This document shows positions 39,559-49,397 of a DNA stretch of 64,000 nucleotides, piece after piece. The notes under the pieces were generated by a model. That model was not told the DNA's origin. It worked only from the letters and a program-made list of their open reading frames with translations, and made no database searches. The DNA lies in assembly GCF_000426185.1 (NCBI RefSeq), contig NZ_AUEW01000001.1, positions 124,001 to 188,000 of the forward strand, given 5' to 3'. The position numbers and the translations under genes are program-made. Source of the stretch: Cellulomonas sp. URHD0024 (lineage in GTDB: Bacteria; Actinomycetota; Actinomycetes; Actinomycetales; Cellulomonadaceae). Positions within the stretch are counted from its first letter, which is position 1. Each line of letters opens with the position of its first letter.

Positions 39559-40002
39559 ATGAGCACCCTTGACGAGGTCGGCGAGCGTGACGTCTGGCGA
39601 TGCTGGTTGTGCGACGAGCCGGTCGACCCGGACGCGTCCGTGAACGCCGACCGTGGCCCGAGCCTCGACGGGGGAGCGACGCCGAAGGGCAAGAAGCCGA
39701 CGCCGGGGTCCGAGCGGCTCGCGCACCGGGCCTGCAACACCCGCAAGGGCGCCGTGACACCGGTGGTGGCCTGGTCGCCGTCGCTCTTCGTCGTCGAGCC
39801 CGCGCCGATCGTGTCGACGGTCGAGCGCCTCACCCGCAAGGGTGGCCGTGAGGTCGTCGGCCGGTGTCCCACCCGCGCCGACGGAGACGAGGCGGCAGCC
39901 TGGCTGGAGGATCGACTCTCCCGATTCGCGCCGAGCCTGCGGGTCGCGGCGAGCGTCGAACCGGGTGGCGGCCAGTTCCTGCTCGTGCTACGAGCACTCT
40001 GA
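39559..40002 (+). CDS. HNH-nuclease-like zinc-finger protein
   Basis: A 147-residue protein. WRCWLCDEPVDPDASVNADRGPSLD with a later LAHRACNTRKG gives a CxxC...HxxCN..KG layout like a degenerate HNH/McrA nuclease core (the catalytic His of the HNH centre is not clearly seen). The last 60 residues form a separate basic-to-mixed alpha/beta region without match. It may be a small nuclease or zinc-binding protein. Confidence 0.6.
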   Translation: MSTLDEVGERDVWRCWLCDEPVDPDASVNADRGPSLDGGATPKGKKPTPGSERLAHRACNTRKGAVTPVVAWSPSLFVVEPAPIVSTVERLTRKGGREVVGRCPTRADGDEAAAWLEDRLSRFAPSLRVAASVEPGGGQFLLVLRAL

Positions 40003-40049
40003 GGCTCGTTCCTCTGGCTTTGACCTGCGGTTTCAGCGATGATCCGTTT

Positions 40050-40065
40050 CAGGGCAATCGCCCTG
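40050..40065. terminator. Small hairpin between HNH-like and DUF7144 genes
   Basis: CAGGGC-AATC-GCCCTG, six-bp stem at 40050-40065, 48 bases after the stop of the HNH-like gene. Weak terminator candidate; no U tract. Confidence 0.4.
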
Positions 40066-40129
40066 GTTGATCGACGATCGTGGGAGCGCCGGGCGCTTCA
40101 CCACGACCGGACTCGTGAGAGGGACCCAC

Positions 40130-40522
40130 ATGAGTGAGCAGCGCAGCGGTCTTGCCATCGGAATGACGATGTTCGCGGCGACCATGATGATCGTGATCGG
40201 CTTCTTCCAGGGCATCCAAGGGCTCGTGGCGCTGGTGAACGACACGTTCTACGTCGCCGGGTCGAAGTGGGTCTTCGAGTTCGACGTCACGACCTGGGGC
40301 TGGATCCACCTCCTGCTGGGGATCCTCATCGCGCTCGCGGGCATCTTCGTCCTCATGGGCCAGGTCTGGGCCCGGGTCGTCGGCGTGATCGTGGCGACCT
40401 TCAGCGCCGTCGTCAACTTCGCGTGGCTGCCGTACTACCCGGTGTGGGGCGTCATCGTCATCGCGCTGGACGTCTTCGTGATCTGGGCGCTCAGTGTTCA
40501 CGGCCGGGACATCACCAGCTGA
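40130..40522 (+). CDS. DUF7144-type four-helix membrane protein
   Basis: A 130-residue protein with four hydrophobic helices (about 9-31, 53-75, 79-100, 105-125), separated by short loops; the loop WVFEFDVTTWGWIHLLLG is a hallmark of DUF7144 and related actinobacterial membrane proteins. ATG at 40130 preceded by GAGAGGGAC. Function unknown. Confidence 0.85.
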   Translation: MSEQRSGLAIGMTMFAATMMIVIGFFQGIQGLVALVNDTFYVAGSKWVFEFDVTTWGWIHLLLGILIALAGIFVLMGQVWARVVGVIVATFSAVVNFAWLPYYPVWGVIVIALDVFVIWALSVHGRDITS

Positions 40523-40605
40523 CTCCGCACGTGCACCGAATGTCGACTTCGTCGCGCTAGCGTGGCCATGAGTCGAACCGATTTTGCGATCGATGGGAGT
40601 CCTCT

Positions 40606-43380
40606 GTGACCACTTCTACGACGACGTCGATCGCGACGCCGGAGAGCCGGCCGACTCGGTGGTGGGCTCGGACCCTCGAGGAGACCACCGCCGAGCTCGG
40701 CACCAACCTCGAGACGGGACTCACCGCCGCGGAGGTCGAGGAGCGTCGGGCCCGGTTCGGCCCGAACACCCTGACCGCATCGGCGCCACCCTCGCTGTGG
40801 TCCGTGGTGCTCCAGCAGGTGCGCGACCCGATGAACCTCATGCTCGTCGCCGTCGCCGTCATCAGCGCGGCGATCGGGCAGGGGTCCACCGCGGTGATCG
40901 TCGGGTTCCTGGTGGTCCTCAACGTGCTCATCGGTGCGCGCCAGGAGATGCAGGCCCGCAAGAGCGTGGACGCGCTGGCGACGATGCAGGAGCCGCAGAC
41001 GCGCGTGCGCCGGGATGGCGTGCTCGTGCAGATCCCGGCGCACGACCTCGTGCCCGGTGACGTCGTCGAGCTCGAGGCGGGCGACATCGTGCCCGCGGAC
41101 GGCCGGCTCGTCCGGACGGCCACGATGGAGACGCAGGAGGCGGCCCTCACGGGGGAGAGCGCGCCCATCGGGAAGGACGTCACGCCGCTGGCCGACGACG
41201 ACGTCTCCCTGGGCGACCGGGCCAACATGGCGTTCCAGAACACCTCCGTGACACGCGGCACGGGCACGATGCTCGTCACGGCGACCGGGATGACCACCCA
41301 GATCGGCAACATCGCGACGCTGCTCTCGTCGGTCGAGAAGACGAAGTCGCCGTTGCAGAAGGAGCTCGACCGGCTGACCAAGGTGCTGGGCGCGATCGCC
41401 TGGAGTGCCGTCGCCGTCATCGTCGTCATCGGCGTCCTGCGCGGAGAGTCCGCCAGCGACCTGCTCTTCCTGGCGACCGCCGTGGCGATCTCGGCGATCC
41501 CGACCGGCCTCCCGACGTTCGTCCAGGCGATGCTCGCGTACGGCGCCCGGCAGCTGGCCGACGCGAAGGCGGTCGTCGCGAACCTCAACGACGTCGAGAC
41601 CCTCGGGGCCACCAGCTCGATCAACTCCGACAAGACCGGCACCCTGACGCTCAACGAGATGACGGTCACCGCGCTGTACACCGTGGGCCAGCACTTCGTC
41701 GTCGAGGGCAGCGGGTACGGCAAGACGGGCAACATCCTGCAGGCGGCCGGCGGGACGGTGCCCGACCTGACGCCCCTGGCGTACGGCCTGGTGCTGGCCA
41801 GCGACGCGACGGTCTCGGACTCGGGCGACGTGATCGGCGACCCGACGGAGGCCGCGCTCGTCGTGCTCGCCGCGAAGATCGGGGTCGACGCCGAGGAAAG
41901 TCGCCGGACGTACCCGCGCGTCGCGTCGGTGCCGTTCGACTCGGCGTACAAGTTCATGGCCACCGCACAGTGGCTGCCCTGGCGCGGCGACCGCACCCTC
42001 GTCGAGGTGGTCAAGGGCGGCCCGGACGTCGTGCTGCAGCGGTGCACGAGGGCGCTCGCCGGACCGGGAGAGTTCGTCGACCTCGAGACGATGCGCCCCG
42101 GCATCGAGGCCGAGATGGACCGGCTGGCGAAGCAGGGCCTGCGCACGCTGGCGTTCGCGGTCCGGTTCCTGACACCCGCCGACGAGGTGCCGCTCGTGGC
42201 GGACCCGATGTCCTTCGTCGAGGACCTGGTCTTCGTCGGACTCGTGGGGATCGTCGACCCGCTGCGCCCCACGGCCAAGGTCGCCGTCGAGATCGCGCTG
42301 AAGGCCGGCATCGAGGTCCGCATGATCACCGGCGACCATGCCGTCACGGCGAGCGCCATCGGCGCCCAGCTGGGGCTCGGCCCGGGCGCGATCAGCGGTC
42401 CGGAGCTGGCCAAGCTCACGGACGAGGAGCTGCTCGAGCAGCTGCCGAACCTGCACGTGTTCGGGCGGGTGACCCCCGAGGACAAGCTCCGGCTCGTCCA
42501 GCTGATGCAGAAGGAAGGGCTGGTCGTCGCCATGACGGGCGACGCCGTGAACGACGCGGCCGCGATCAAGCAGGCGGACATCGGCGTCGCGATGGGCTCC
42601 GGCAGCGAGGTCACCAAGCAGGCCGCGCGCCTGGTGCTCACCGACGACAACTTCAGCACGTTGGTGCACGCCGTCGAGCTGGGCCGCAGCATCTACCAGA
42701 AGATCACGGCGTACATCCGGTTCCAGATGAGCCAGCTCATCGGGCTCGTGCTGCTCTTCCTGGCGGCGAGCATCTTCGACATCGCGAGCGGCGTGGCCAT
42801 GACGCCGATGATGGTGCTGTTCCTGAACTTCTTCGTCGCTGTGGCACCGGTGATCGCCATCATGCTCGACCCGGTCGGGCCCGGGATCATGGACCGCTTG
42901 CCGCGCGACCCCAACGTGGGCATCAGCAACGGCAAGGCCGTGCGGCGCTGGATCCTGTACGGGTCCGTGCTCTGCATCTCGTCCGGCATCCCGCTGGTGC
43001 TCGGACCGGACACCCCGGACCCCAACCACGCGACGGCGTCGATGACGATGACGTTCGTCGTCATGGGTCTCGGCTCGATCATGTCGGGCCTCGTGCTGCG
43101 GCGTGAGCCCGACTCCGGTCTGGCCGCACCGCTGCTGACTGCCGTCAAGGTGCTCTCGGTCCCGACGGTCCTCGTCATCCTCGCGACCGAGCTGAACTTC
43201 CTGCAGGGCTGGCTGACCACCCAGTCGCTGACCGGGGAGCAGTGGTTGATCAGCATCTGCCTCGCACTGGCGCTGCCGATCGTCGGGGAGCTCGACAAGC
43301 TCATCATGCGCCGCCGACTGGCAGCCCCGGTGGTCCTGGCGCCGCAGGAGGCGGTCAGCCCGGCGCGCGCGCGTGTCTGA
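40606..43380 (+). CDS. Cation-translocating P-type ATPase
   Basis: A 924-residue P2-like ATPase with ten probable helices. The phosphorylated aspartate is in NSDKTGTLTLNEM (about Asp 344), TGES loop LTGESAPIGK, and nucleotide site. Unusual: the helix-4 motif is IPTGLPT where Ca2+ and Na+,K+ pumps have PEGLP, so the acidic metal ligand is lost; and the hinge reads TGDAVNDAAAIKQAD in place of TGDGVNDAPALK. The core Asp residues are kept. The same oddities occur in a branch of actinobacterial pumps with unknown cation. A GTG start at 40606 follows GGGAG; -10 TAGCGT at 40558-40563. Confidence 0.92.
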   Translation: MTTSTTTSIATPESRPTRWWARTLEETTAELGTNLETGLTAAEVEERRARFGPNTLTASAPPSLWSVVLQQVRDPMNLMLVAVAVISAAIGQGSTAVIVGFLVVLNVLIGARQEMQARKSVDALATMQEPQTRVRRDGVLVQIPAHDLVPGDVVELEAGDIVPADGRLVRTATMETQEAALTGESAPIGKDVTPLADDDVSLGDRANMAFQNTSVTRGTGTMLVTATGMTTQIGNIATLLSSVEKTKSPLQKELDRLTKVLGAIAWSAVAVIVVIGVLRGESASDLLFLATAVAISAIPTGLPTFVQAMLAYGARQLADAKAVVANLNDVETLGATSSINSDKTGTLTLNEMTVTALYTVGQHFVVEGSGYGKTGNILQAAGGTVPDLTPLAYGLVLASDATVSDSGDVIGDPTEAALVVLAAKIGVDAEESRRTYPRVASVPFDSAYKFMATAQWLPWRGDRTLVEVVKGGPDVVLQRCTRALAGPGEFVDLETMRPGIEAEMDRLAKQGLRTLAFAVRFLTPADEVPLVADPMSFVEDLVFVGLVGIVDPLRPTAKVAVEIALKAGIEVRMITGDHAVTASAIGAQLGLGPGAISGPELAKLTDEELLEQLPNLHVFGRVTPEDKLRLVQLMQKEGLVVAMTGDAVNDAAAIKQADIGVAMGSGSEVTKQAARLVLTDDNFSTLVHAVELGRSIYQKITAYIRFQMSQLIGLVLLFLAASIFDIASGVAMTPMMVLFLNFFVAVAPVIAIMLDPVGPGIMDRLPRDPNVGISNGKAVRRWILYGSVLCISSGIPLVLGPDTPDPNHATASMTMTFVVMGLGSIMSGLVLRREPDSGLAAPLLTAVKVLSVPTVLVILATELNFLQGWLTTQSLTGEQWLISICLALALPIVGELDKLIMRRRLAAPVVLAPQEAVSPARARV

Positions 43381-43438
43381 CGGCATCGGGCGGCAGGACG
43401 TCTCGCGCGCAGAGCCCTGAGTCCGGGCCGCCGGCATC

Positions 43439-44821
43439 ATGGTCGTGACCCCTTCCCGCAGCGGTCGGGTGCGCATCTACCTGGGGCGCCGCGGCCCGCG
43501 CCGGCGCCCGCGTCGACCGGGGCGCCGGATCGTCGCCGCCTTCGCGTTGGGCGTCGCGGCAGGGACCGTCCTGCTGCTGCTGCCCGTCGCCACGGTGGCG
43601 CCCGGCGGTGCGGGCCCTCTGCAGGCACTGTTCACCGCGACCTCGGCCCTGTGCGTCACCGGTCTGACCGTCGTCGACACCGCGACGTACTGGTCGACGT
43701 TCGGGCAGGTGACCATCCTCGCCCTGATCCAGATCGGGGGATTCGGGGTCATGACCCTCGCATCCCTGCTCGGGCTGCTGATCACTCGCCGGCTCGGGCT
43801 GGGTAACCGGCTGCTCGCGGCCACGGAGACCAAGAGCATCGGGCTGGGCAGCATACGCACGGTGCTGCTCGGCGTCCTGCGGATCAGCCTCACGGTGGAG
43901 GTGATCACGGCGGCCATCCTGACCGTGAGGTTCGCGACGACCTACGACTTCCCGTGGCCGAAAGCCCTCTGGTACGGCGTCTTTCACGCGATCTCGGCGT
44001 TCAACAACGCCGGCTTCTCCCTGTTCAGCGACAACCTGATCGGGTTCGCCACCGATGCCTGGATCTGTCTGCCCATCGCCTTCGCGGTGATCATCGGTGG
44101 GCTCGGGTTCCCGGTCATCCTCGAGCTGTTGCGTCGTCGGCGACGCGGCTGGAGCGCCCACACCCGACTCACCCTGACGATGACGGCGATCCTGCTCGTC
44201 GGCGGGACGCTCTTCGTGACGATCGCCGAGTGGAACAACCCGGGGACCTTGGGAGCGTTCGATCCAGCGGGCAAGACGCTCGCAGGGTTCTTCCAGGCCG
44301 TCATGCCGCGCACGGCCGGGTTCAACAGCGTGAACCCCGGCGAGATGAACACCGGGACGCTCCTCGGGGTCGACGTCCTGATGTTCATCGGCGGCGGGAG
44401 CGCCAGCACGGCCGGCGGCATCAAGGTGGGCACGTTCGCCGTGCTGCTGCTCGTGATCGTCGCCGAGCTGCGTGGCGACCCGGACGCCAACCTGTACGAC
44501 CGGCGCCTCCGGACGTCCACCATCCGTCAAGCCCTCTCGGTCGCGCTGCTCAGCGTCGCGGCCGTCGTCTCGGCCACGCTCGGCATCGCCATGACGACCC
44601 CGTACACCTTGGACCAGGTCCTCTACGAGGCGGTCTCCGCGTTCGCGACGGTCGGGCTCACCACCGGCATCACTCCGCACCTGCACACCGGGCAGCAGCT
44701 CGTCCTCGTCCTGCTGATGTTCGCCGGCCGCCTAGGCCCGGTGACGTTCGCCTCGGCGTTGGTGCTGCGGGAGCGCCAACGGCTGTTCCGACGGCCCGAG
44801 GGGCGCCCGCTGATCGGCTGA
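43439..44821 (+). CDS. TrkH/KtrB-family potassium uptake protein
   Basis: A 460-residue membrane protein with four pore repeats. The filter glycine is in ATSALCVTGLT (P1), SAFNNAGFS (P2), MPRTAGFNS (P3) and FATVGLTTG (P4), all present, and eight helices are visible. It should carry K+ or Na+ across the membrane. No TrkA/KtrA regulatory subunit is encoded next to it, which is unusual, so it must depend on a distant subunit. It begins 58 bases after the P-type ATPase. Confidence 0.95.
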   Translation: MVVTPSRSGRVRIYLGRRGPRRRPRRPGRRIVAAFALGVAAGTVLLLLPVATVAPGGAGPLQALFTATSALCVTGLTVVDTATYWSTFGQVTILALIQIGGFGVMTLASLLGLLITRRLGLGNRLLAATETKSIGLGSIRTVLLGVLRISLTVEVITAAILTVRFATTYDFPWPKALWYGVFHAISAFNNAGFSLFSDNLIGFATDAWICLPIAFAVIIGGLGFPVILELLRRRRRGWSAHTRLTLTMTAILLVGGTLFVTIAEWNNPGTLGAFDPAGKTLAGFFQAVMPRTAGFNSVNPGEMNTGTLLGVDVLMFIGGGSASTAGGIKVGTFAVLLLVIVAELRGDPDANLYDRRLRTSTIRQALSVALLSVAAVVSATLGIAMTTPYTLDQVLYEAVSAFATVGLTTGITPHLHTGQQLVLVLLMFAGRLGPVTFASALVLRERQRLFRRPEGRPLIG

Positions 44822-44887
44822 GCGGCGCATGCGGCATGTCGGCGCGACGGTCTAGCCTGGCGCGTGCCCGAGCGAACGGAGAACGAC

Positions 44888-45649
44888 GTGACCCTGATCG
44901 GTGCGCACACCCACGGTGAGGACCCGGTGGCCACCGCCGCCGCGGTGGACGCGCAGTGCGTGCAGGTGTTCCTGGCGGACCCGCAGGGCTGGAAGAAGCC
45001 GGTGCGCCGTGCCGACGCGGACGCCCTCGTCGCGTCGGGGCTGGGGATCTACGCGCACGCGCCGTACCTGGTGAACGTCGCGTCGACCAACAACCGGATC
45101 CGCATCCCGAGCCGGAACATGATCGCGCAGCACGCCGCGGCCGCAGCCGACCTGGGCGCACGCGGGCTGGTCGTGCACGGCGGGCACGTCGGCGACGGCG
45201 ACGACATCGCCGTCGGCATCGACAACTGGCGCAAGACGTTCGAGCGCGCGACGTTCCCCGTGCGGGTGCTGGTGGAGAACACGGCCGGCGGAGACAACGC
45301 GTGTGCGCGGACCTTGGACCGGATCGCGATGCTCTGGGACGCGATCGGCCAGTACGACGTGGGGTTCTGCCTGGACACGTGTCACGCGTGGGCCGCCGGC
45401 GAGGACCTCGAGACGATCGTCGATCGCCTGCGCGCGATCACCGGGCGAGTGGACCTGGTGCACGCCAACAGCTCGCGCGACGAGGCGGGATCGAGCAGGG
45501 ACCGGCACGCCAACTACGCGACCGGAACGATCCCGCCGGAGCTCATCGCGCACGTGGTGCGGGAGGCGGGCGGCGACGCCCTCGTCGAGACGCCGCCGGA
45601 AGGGCAGGCCGCCGACATCGCTTTCCTGAAGGCGGCGCTGGCCGGCTGA
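44888..45649 (+). CDS. nfo: Endonuclease IV (apurinic site repair)
   Basis: A 253-residue TIM-barrel nuclease that cuts abasic sites in DNA. Metal ligands are in the strands IGAHTHG (His 5/7 region), YAHAPYLVN, VHGGH, LVENTAGG, FCLDTCHAWAAG, LVHANSSRDEAGS and VETPP. The GTG at 44888 matches the family N-terminus and has GGAG six bases upstream; a GTG at 44864 lies five bases after TAGCCT and would give a leaderless form with eight extra residues. It is convergent with dinB, another DNA-damage gene. Confidence 0.93.
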   Translation: MTLIGAHTHGEDPVATAAAVDAQCVQVFLADPQGWKKPVRRADADALVASGLGIYAHAPYLVNVASTNNRIRIPSRNMIAQHAAAAADLGARGLVVHGGHVGDGDDIAVGIDNWRKTFERATFPVRVLVENTAGGDNACARTLDRIAMLWDAIGQYDVGFCLDTCHAWAAGEDLETIVDRLRAITGRVDLVHANSSRDEAGSSRDRHANYATGTIPPELIAHVVREAGGDALVETPPEGQAADIAFLKAALAG

Positions 45650-45695
45650 CTCGCGGCGCACCCGCCCGCTCGGCGCACCGGGAGGGTGGTCCTGC

Positions 45696-46766
45696 TCAGA
45701 TCCTGCCCCGCACGGGCGTGCGCTCGGTCGGGTCGTCGGGCATCGACATCTCGGCGCGGACGCCGAGGAGTCGGATCTCCCGGTCCTCGAGGCTGTCGGC
45801 GAGCGCCAGCACCGCCTCGATCACCGTCGCGGGCTCGTTCGTCGGCTCCTGGAGCTTGCGAGCCATGGAGCGCGTCACGAAGGGCGCGTAGCGCACCTTG
45901 AGTGCGACCCGCACGACGGGTCGACCATCCTGGGCGACGTCCTCGAGCACGTCATGGGTGAGCGTCCGGAGGGCCTCGCGAACCTCGTGCTGTGTCGTCA
46001 GGTTCTGCTGGAACGTCGTCTCCCGACTGTGCCCGCGTGGCACCCACGGGGTGTCGTCGACCGTCGCGGGCCCGAGCCCCTGCCCGAGCCCGTGGTACCA
46101 GAGGCCCATCTTCGGTCCGAACTCTGCGACCAGGACGGCGGGATCCGCGTCGGCCAGCTCCCGCACGGTGGTGATGCCGAGAGCGGTCAGGCGGCCCGAC
46201 ACCTTCGAGCCCACCCCCCACAGCTCCCTGGTCGGGCGGTGCCCCAGCACCTCGAACCAGTTCTCGGCCGTCAGCCGGAACACGCCGGCGGGCTTGCCGA
46301 GGTCCGTCGCGATCTTGGCGCGGACCTTGTTGTCACCGATGCCCACCGAGCAGTGCAGCTGCGTCTCGCGCAGGACTACCTCCTGGGCCCTGAGCGCGAC
46401 CGCTTCGGGCTCGTCCGTCGTCACCCCGAGGAAGGCCTCGTCCCACCCGAGGACCTCGACGACGACACCCAGCGACCGCAGCGCGGCCATGACCTGCTCC
46501 GAGGCGGCCTCGTACGCCGGGGCGTCGACCGCAAGGAACACCGCGTCGGGAAGCTTGCGTGCCGCGACCCGCAGCGGGAGCCCGGAGTGCACGCCGAACG
46601 CACGGGCCTCGTAGGACGCGGTCGAGACGACGCCGCGTTCTGTCGGGTCGCCGCGGCCGCCGACCACGACCGGCTTGCCGGCCAGCTCCGGGTGGCGCAG
46701 CACCTCGACGGCCGCGACGAACTGGTCGAGGTCGACGTGCAGCACCCAGGTCGGCGAGGGGCCCAT
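45696..46766 (-). CDS. dinB: DNA polymerase IV (Y-family)
   Basis: A 356-residue error-prone translesion polymerase. Catalytic motifs are [12 protein letters not shown] (Asp, Phe) near the N-terminus and [13 protein letters not shown] in place of the usual SxDEAFLD, keeping the Asp-Glu pair. The helix-hairpin-helix region is [27 protein letters not shown]-terminal little finger follows; no clear beta-clamp QxxLF tail was seen. ATG at 46766. It converges on the endonuclease IV gene. Confidence 0.93.
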   Translation of the reverse strand: MGPSPTWVLHVDLDQFVAAVEVLRHPELAGKPVVVGGRGDPTERGVVSTASYEARAFGVHSGLPLRVAARKLPDAVFLAVDAPAYEAASEQVMAALRSLGVVVEVLGWDEAFLGVTTDEPEAVALRAQEVVLRETQLHCSVGIGDNKVRAKIATDLGKPAGVFRLTAENWFEVLGHRPTRELWGVGSKVSGRLTALGITTVRELADADPAVLVAEFGPKMGLWYHGLGQGLGPATVDDTPWVPRGHSRETTFQQNLTTQHEVREALRTLTHDVLEDVAQDGRPVVRVALKVRYAPFVTRSMARKLQEPTNEPATVIEAVLALADSLEDREIRLLGVRAEMSMPDDPTERTPVRGRI

Positions 46767-46971
46767 GGCCCGAGTCTGCCGAGGATCGGCACGCCCTGCC
46801 GTGCTGCTGCGCGCCGTGTTGCTCCACGGGTACCTCACGGCGACGATGGAGGCTGCTCGACGGGGACGAGGTGCTGGTCGACTGCGCGAGGGTGCGACGC
46901 CACGACCACAGCCCCGATCTTCGACGCCCCACCACGTGAGGCGACGGCACCACGGCCCAGAAAGGCACCCC

Positions 46972-48483
46972 ATGAAGCTGCACCCCCTGCGTACCTACAA
47001 GAGCTCCGAGCCGCTACCGCGCGAGGAGCAGCTGGCGTGGAAGATCGCCGAGGTCGCGGTGGACCCGGTCGCGGTCGACCCGGACGTGTCCGAGATGATC
47101 GTGAACAGGTTCATCGACAACGCGTCGGTCGCGGTGGCCTCGCTCCGCCGGGCGCCGGTCGTCGCGGCCCGTGGTCAGGCGCAGGCGCATCCGGTCGGTC
47201 CGGCCTCCGGGGGAGCCGGGGCCACGGTGTTCGGCATCGAGGGGCGGTACGGGCCGGAGTGGGCCGCCTACGCCAACGGGGTCGCCGTGCGCGAGCTGGA
47301 CTATCACGACACGTTCCTGTCGGCCGAGTACTCGCACCCGGGCGACAACATCCCACCGGTCCTCGCGGTGGCGCAGCACACGGGCGCCGACGGTGCGGCG
47401 CTGCTGCGCGGCATCGCGACCGGGTACGAGATCCAGGTCGACCTCGTGAAGTCGATCTCGTTGCACGCGCACAAGATCGACCACGTGGCCCACCTCGGGC
47501 CCAGCGCGGCGGCGGGCATCGGCACGCTGCTCGGGCTGCCGGTCGAGACGATCTACCAGGCGATCGGCCAGGCGCTGCACACCACGACGGCCACACGGCA
47601 GTCGCGCAAGGGCGAGATCTCCACCTGGAAGGCCTCCGCCCCCGCCTTCGCAGGAAAGATGGCGATCGAGGCGGTGGACCGGGCGATGCGCGGCCAGACC
47701 AGCCCGTCGCCGATCTGGGAGGGCGAGGACGGCGTGATCGCGTGGCTGCTCGACGGGCCCGAGGGCCGCTACGAGGTGCCGCTCCCGGAGCAGGGGGAGC
47801 CGAAGCGCGCGATCCTCGACACGTACACCAAGGAGCACTCGGCCGAGTACCAGGCTCAGGCGTGGATCGACCTCGCCCGTTCCCTGGGCGCGAGGCACCC
47901 GGAGATCCGCGACCCCGCGAACGTCGAACGGATCGTGCTGGCCACCAGCCACCACACCCACTACGTGATCGGCACGGGCGCGGACGACCCCCAGAAGTTC
48001 GACCCCACGGCCAGCCGCGAGACCCTCGACCACTCGATCGCGTACATCTTCGCGGTAGCCCTGCAGGACGGGTCGTGGGACCACGAGGACTCGTACGCGC
48101 GGTCGCGGGCCACGCGGCCCGACACCGTCGAGCTCTGGCACAAGATCAGCACGGTCGAGGACGCGGAGTGGACCAGGCGATACCACTCGAACGACCTCGC
48201 GCAGAAGGCGTTCGGCGGCCGCGTGGAGATCGACCTGGTGAACGGGGAGCGGATCGTCGACCAGATCGCCCTGGCCGACGCCCACCCGCTGGGCGCCCGC
48301 CCGTTCCGGCGACCCGACTACGTCCGCAAGTTCCGCACGCTCGCGGGACCGGTGCTGACCGACGACCAGATCGACGACTTCCTCGGTCTTGCCGAGCGAC
48401 TGCCGTCGCTGACCGCCGCCGAGGTAGGGGACCTGAACGTGCTCGTCGGCGGGCTCCCCGAGGCGCCGAAGGGACTGCTCTGA
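46972..48483 (+). CDS. prpD: 2-methylcitrate dehydratase (MmgE/PrpD family)
   Basis: A 503-residue enzyme that removes water from 2-methylcitrate in propionate breakdown. Typical stretches are [44 protein letters not shown] and [32 protein letters not shown] 46972 with AAAGGC upstream; ends TGATG, overlapping prpB by one base. It is first of a prpD-prpB-prpC operon; a 205-base gap shared with dinB holds the promoter, but no regulator gene is adjacent. Confidence 0.95.
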   Translation: MKLHPLRTYKSSEPLPREEQLAWKIAEVAVDPVAVDPDVSEMIVNRFIDNASVAVASLRRAPVVAARGQAQAHPVGPASGGAGATVFGIEGRYGPEWAAYANGVAVRELDYHDTFLSAEYSHPGDNIPPVLAVAQHTGADGAALLRGIATGYEIQVDLVKSISLHAHKIDHVAHLGPSAAAGIGTLLGLPVETIYQAIGQALHTTTATRQSRKGEISTWKASAPAFAGKMAIEAVDRAMRGQTSPSPIWEGEDGVIAWLLDGPEGRYEVPLPEQGEPKRAILDTYTKEHSAEYQAQAWIDLARSLGARHPEIRDPANVERIVLATSHHTHYVIGTGADDPQKFDPTASRETLDHSIAYIFAVALQDGSWDHEDSYARSRATRPDTVELWHKISTVEDAEWTRRYHSNDLAQKAFGGRVEIDLVNGERIVDQIALADAHPLGARPFRRPDYVRKFRTLAGPVLTDDQIDDFLGLAERLPSLTAAEVGDLNVLVGGLPEAPKGLL

Positions 48484-49397
48484 TGCTGCACTCGACGGTG
48501 ACCGCGGCGGAGAAGCGTTCTCGTCTCCGCGCTCGCCTGGACGACGGCGACCTGCTCCGGATGCCCGGCGCGTTCAACCCGTTGAGCGCCGCGTTGATCC
48601 AGGACAAGGGATTCGAGGGCGTCTACATCTCGGGTGCGGTGCTCTCGGCCGACCTCGGCCTGCCGGACATCGGCCTGACCACGCTCACCGAGGTCTCGGC
48701 TCGTGGCGGCCAGATCGCGCGGGTCACGGACCTGCCGACCCTCATCGACGCGGACACCGGCTTCGGTGAGCCCATGAACGTGGCCCGCACCGTGCAGGTG
48801 CTGGAGGACGCCGGGATCTCCGGGATGCACCTCGAGGACCAGGTGAACCCGAAACGGTGCGGCCACCTCGACGGCAAGGAGGTCGTCGACGAGGCCACGG
48901 CCCTCAAGCGCATCCGCGCGGCCGTCGAAGGTCGTCGCGACCCCAACTTCCTCGTCATGGCCCGGACCGACATCCGCGGCGTCGAGGGTCTGCGGGCGGC
49001 GGTCGACCGGGCCAAGGCCCTGCAGGACGCCGGTGCGGACGCCATCTTCCCCGAGGCAATGGCATCGCTGGAGGAGTTCGCGGCCGTCCGGGCCGCCGTG
49101 AGCGTGCCGATCCTGGCCAACATGACGGAGTTCGGCAAGAGCGAGCTGTTCACCACGGCACAGCTCGCGGACGTCGGCGTGAACATCGTCATCTTTCCGG
49201 TGTCGCTGTTGCGGCTGGCGATGGGCGCGGCCGAACGCGGCCTGGAGGCGGTCCTCGCGGAGGGCTCCCTGGCCTCGAAGGTGCCCGAGATGCAGACCCG
49301 TGCACGTCTCTACGAGCTGCTCGACTACGAGAGCTACTCGGCCTTCGACACCGGCATCTACTCGTTCGACCTGGACAACAACAGGAGCGGGGCATGA
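48483..49397 (+). CDS. prpB: 2-methylisocitrate lyase
   Basis: A 304-residue enzyme that splits methylisocitrate to pyruvate and succinate. The catalytic Cys motif is PKRCGHLDGK, the metal site DADTGFGEP, and ISGAVLSADLGLPDIGLTT is the family N-terminal strand. TIM-barrel fold. ATG overlaps the prpD stop; it overlaps prpC by four bases (ATGA). Confidence 0.96.
   Translation: MLHSTVTAAEKRSRLRARLDDGDLLRMPGAFNPLSAALIQDKGFEGVYISGAVLSADLGLPDIGLTTLTEVSARGGQIARVTDLPTLIDADTGFGEPMNVARTVQVLEDAGISGMHLEDQVNPKRCGHLDGKEVVDEATALKRIRAAVEGRRDPNFLVMARTDIRGVEGLRAAVDRAKALQDAGADAIFPEAMASLEEFAAVRAAVSVPILANMTEFGKSELFTTAQLADVGVNIVIFPVSLLRLAMGAAERGLEAVLAEGSLASKVPEMQTRARLYELLDYESYSAFDTGIYSFDLDNNRSGA

Noticed and set aside
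40498..43476. A 992-codon open frame opposite the P-type ATPase
   Set aside because: Same GC-driven artefact; no conserved domain, while the plus strand encodes an intact ATPase.
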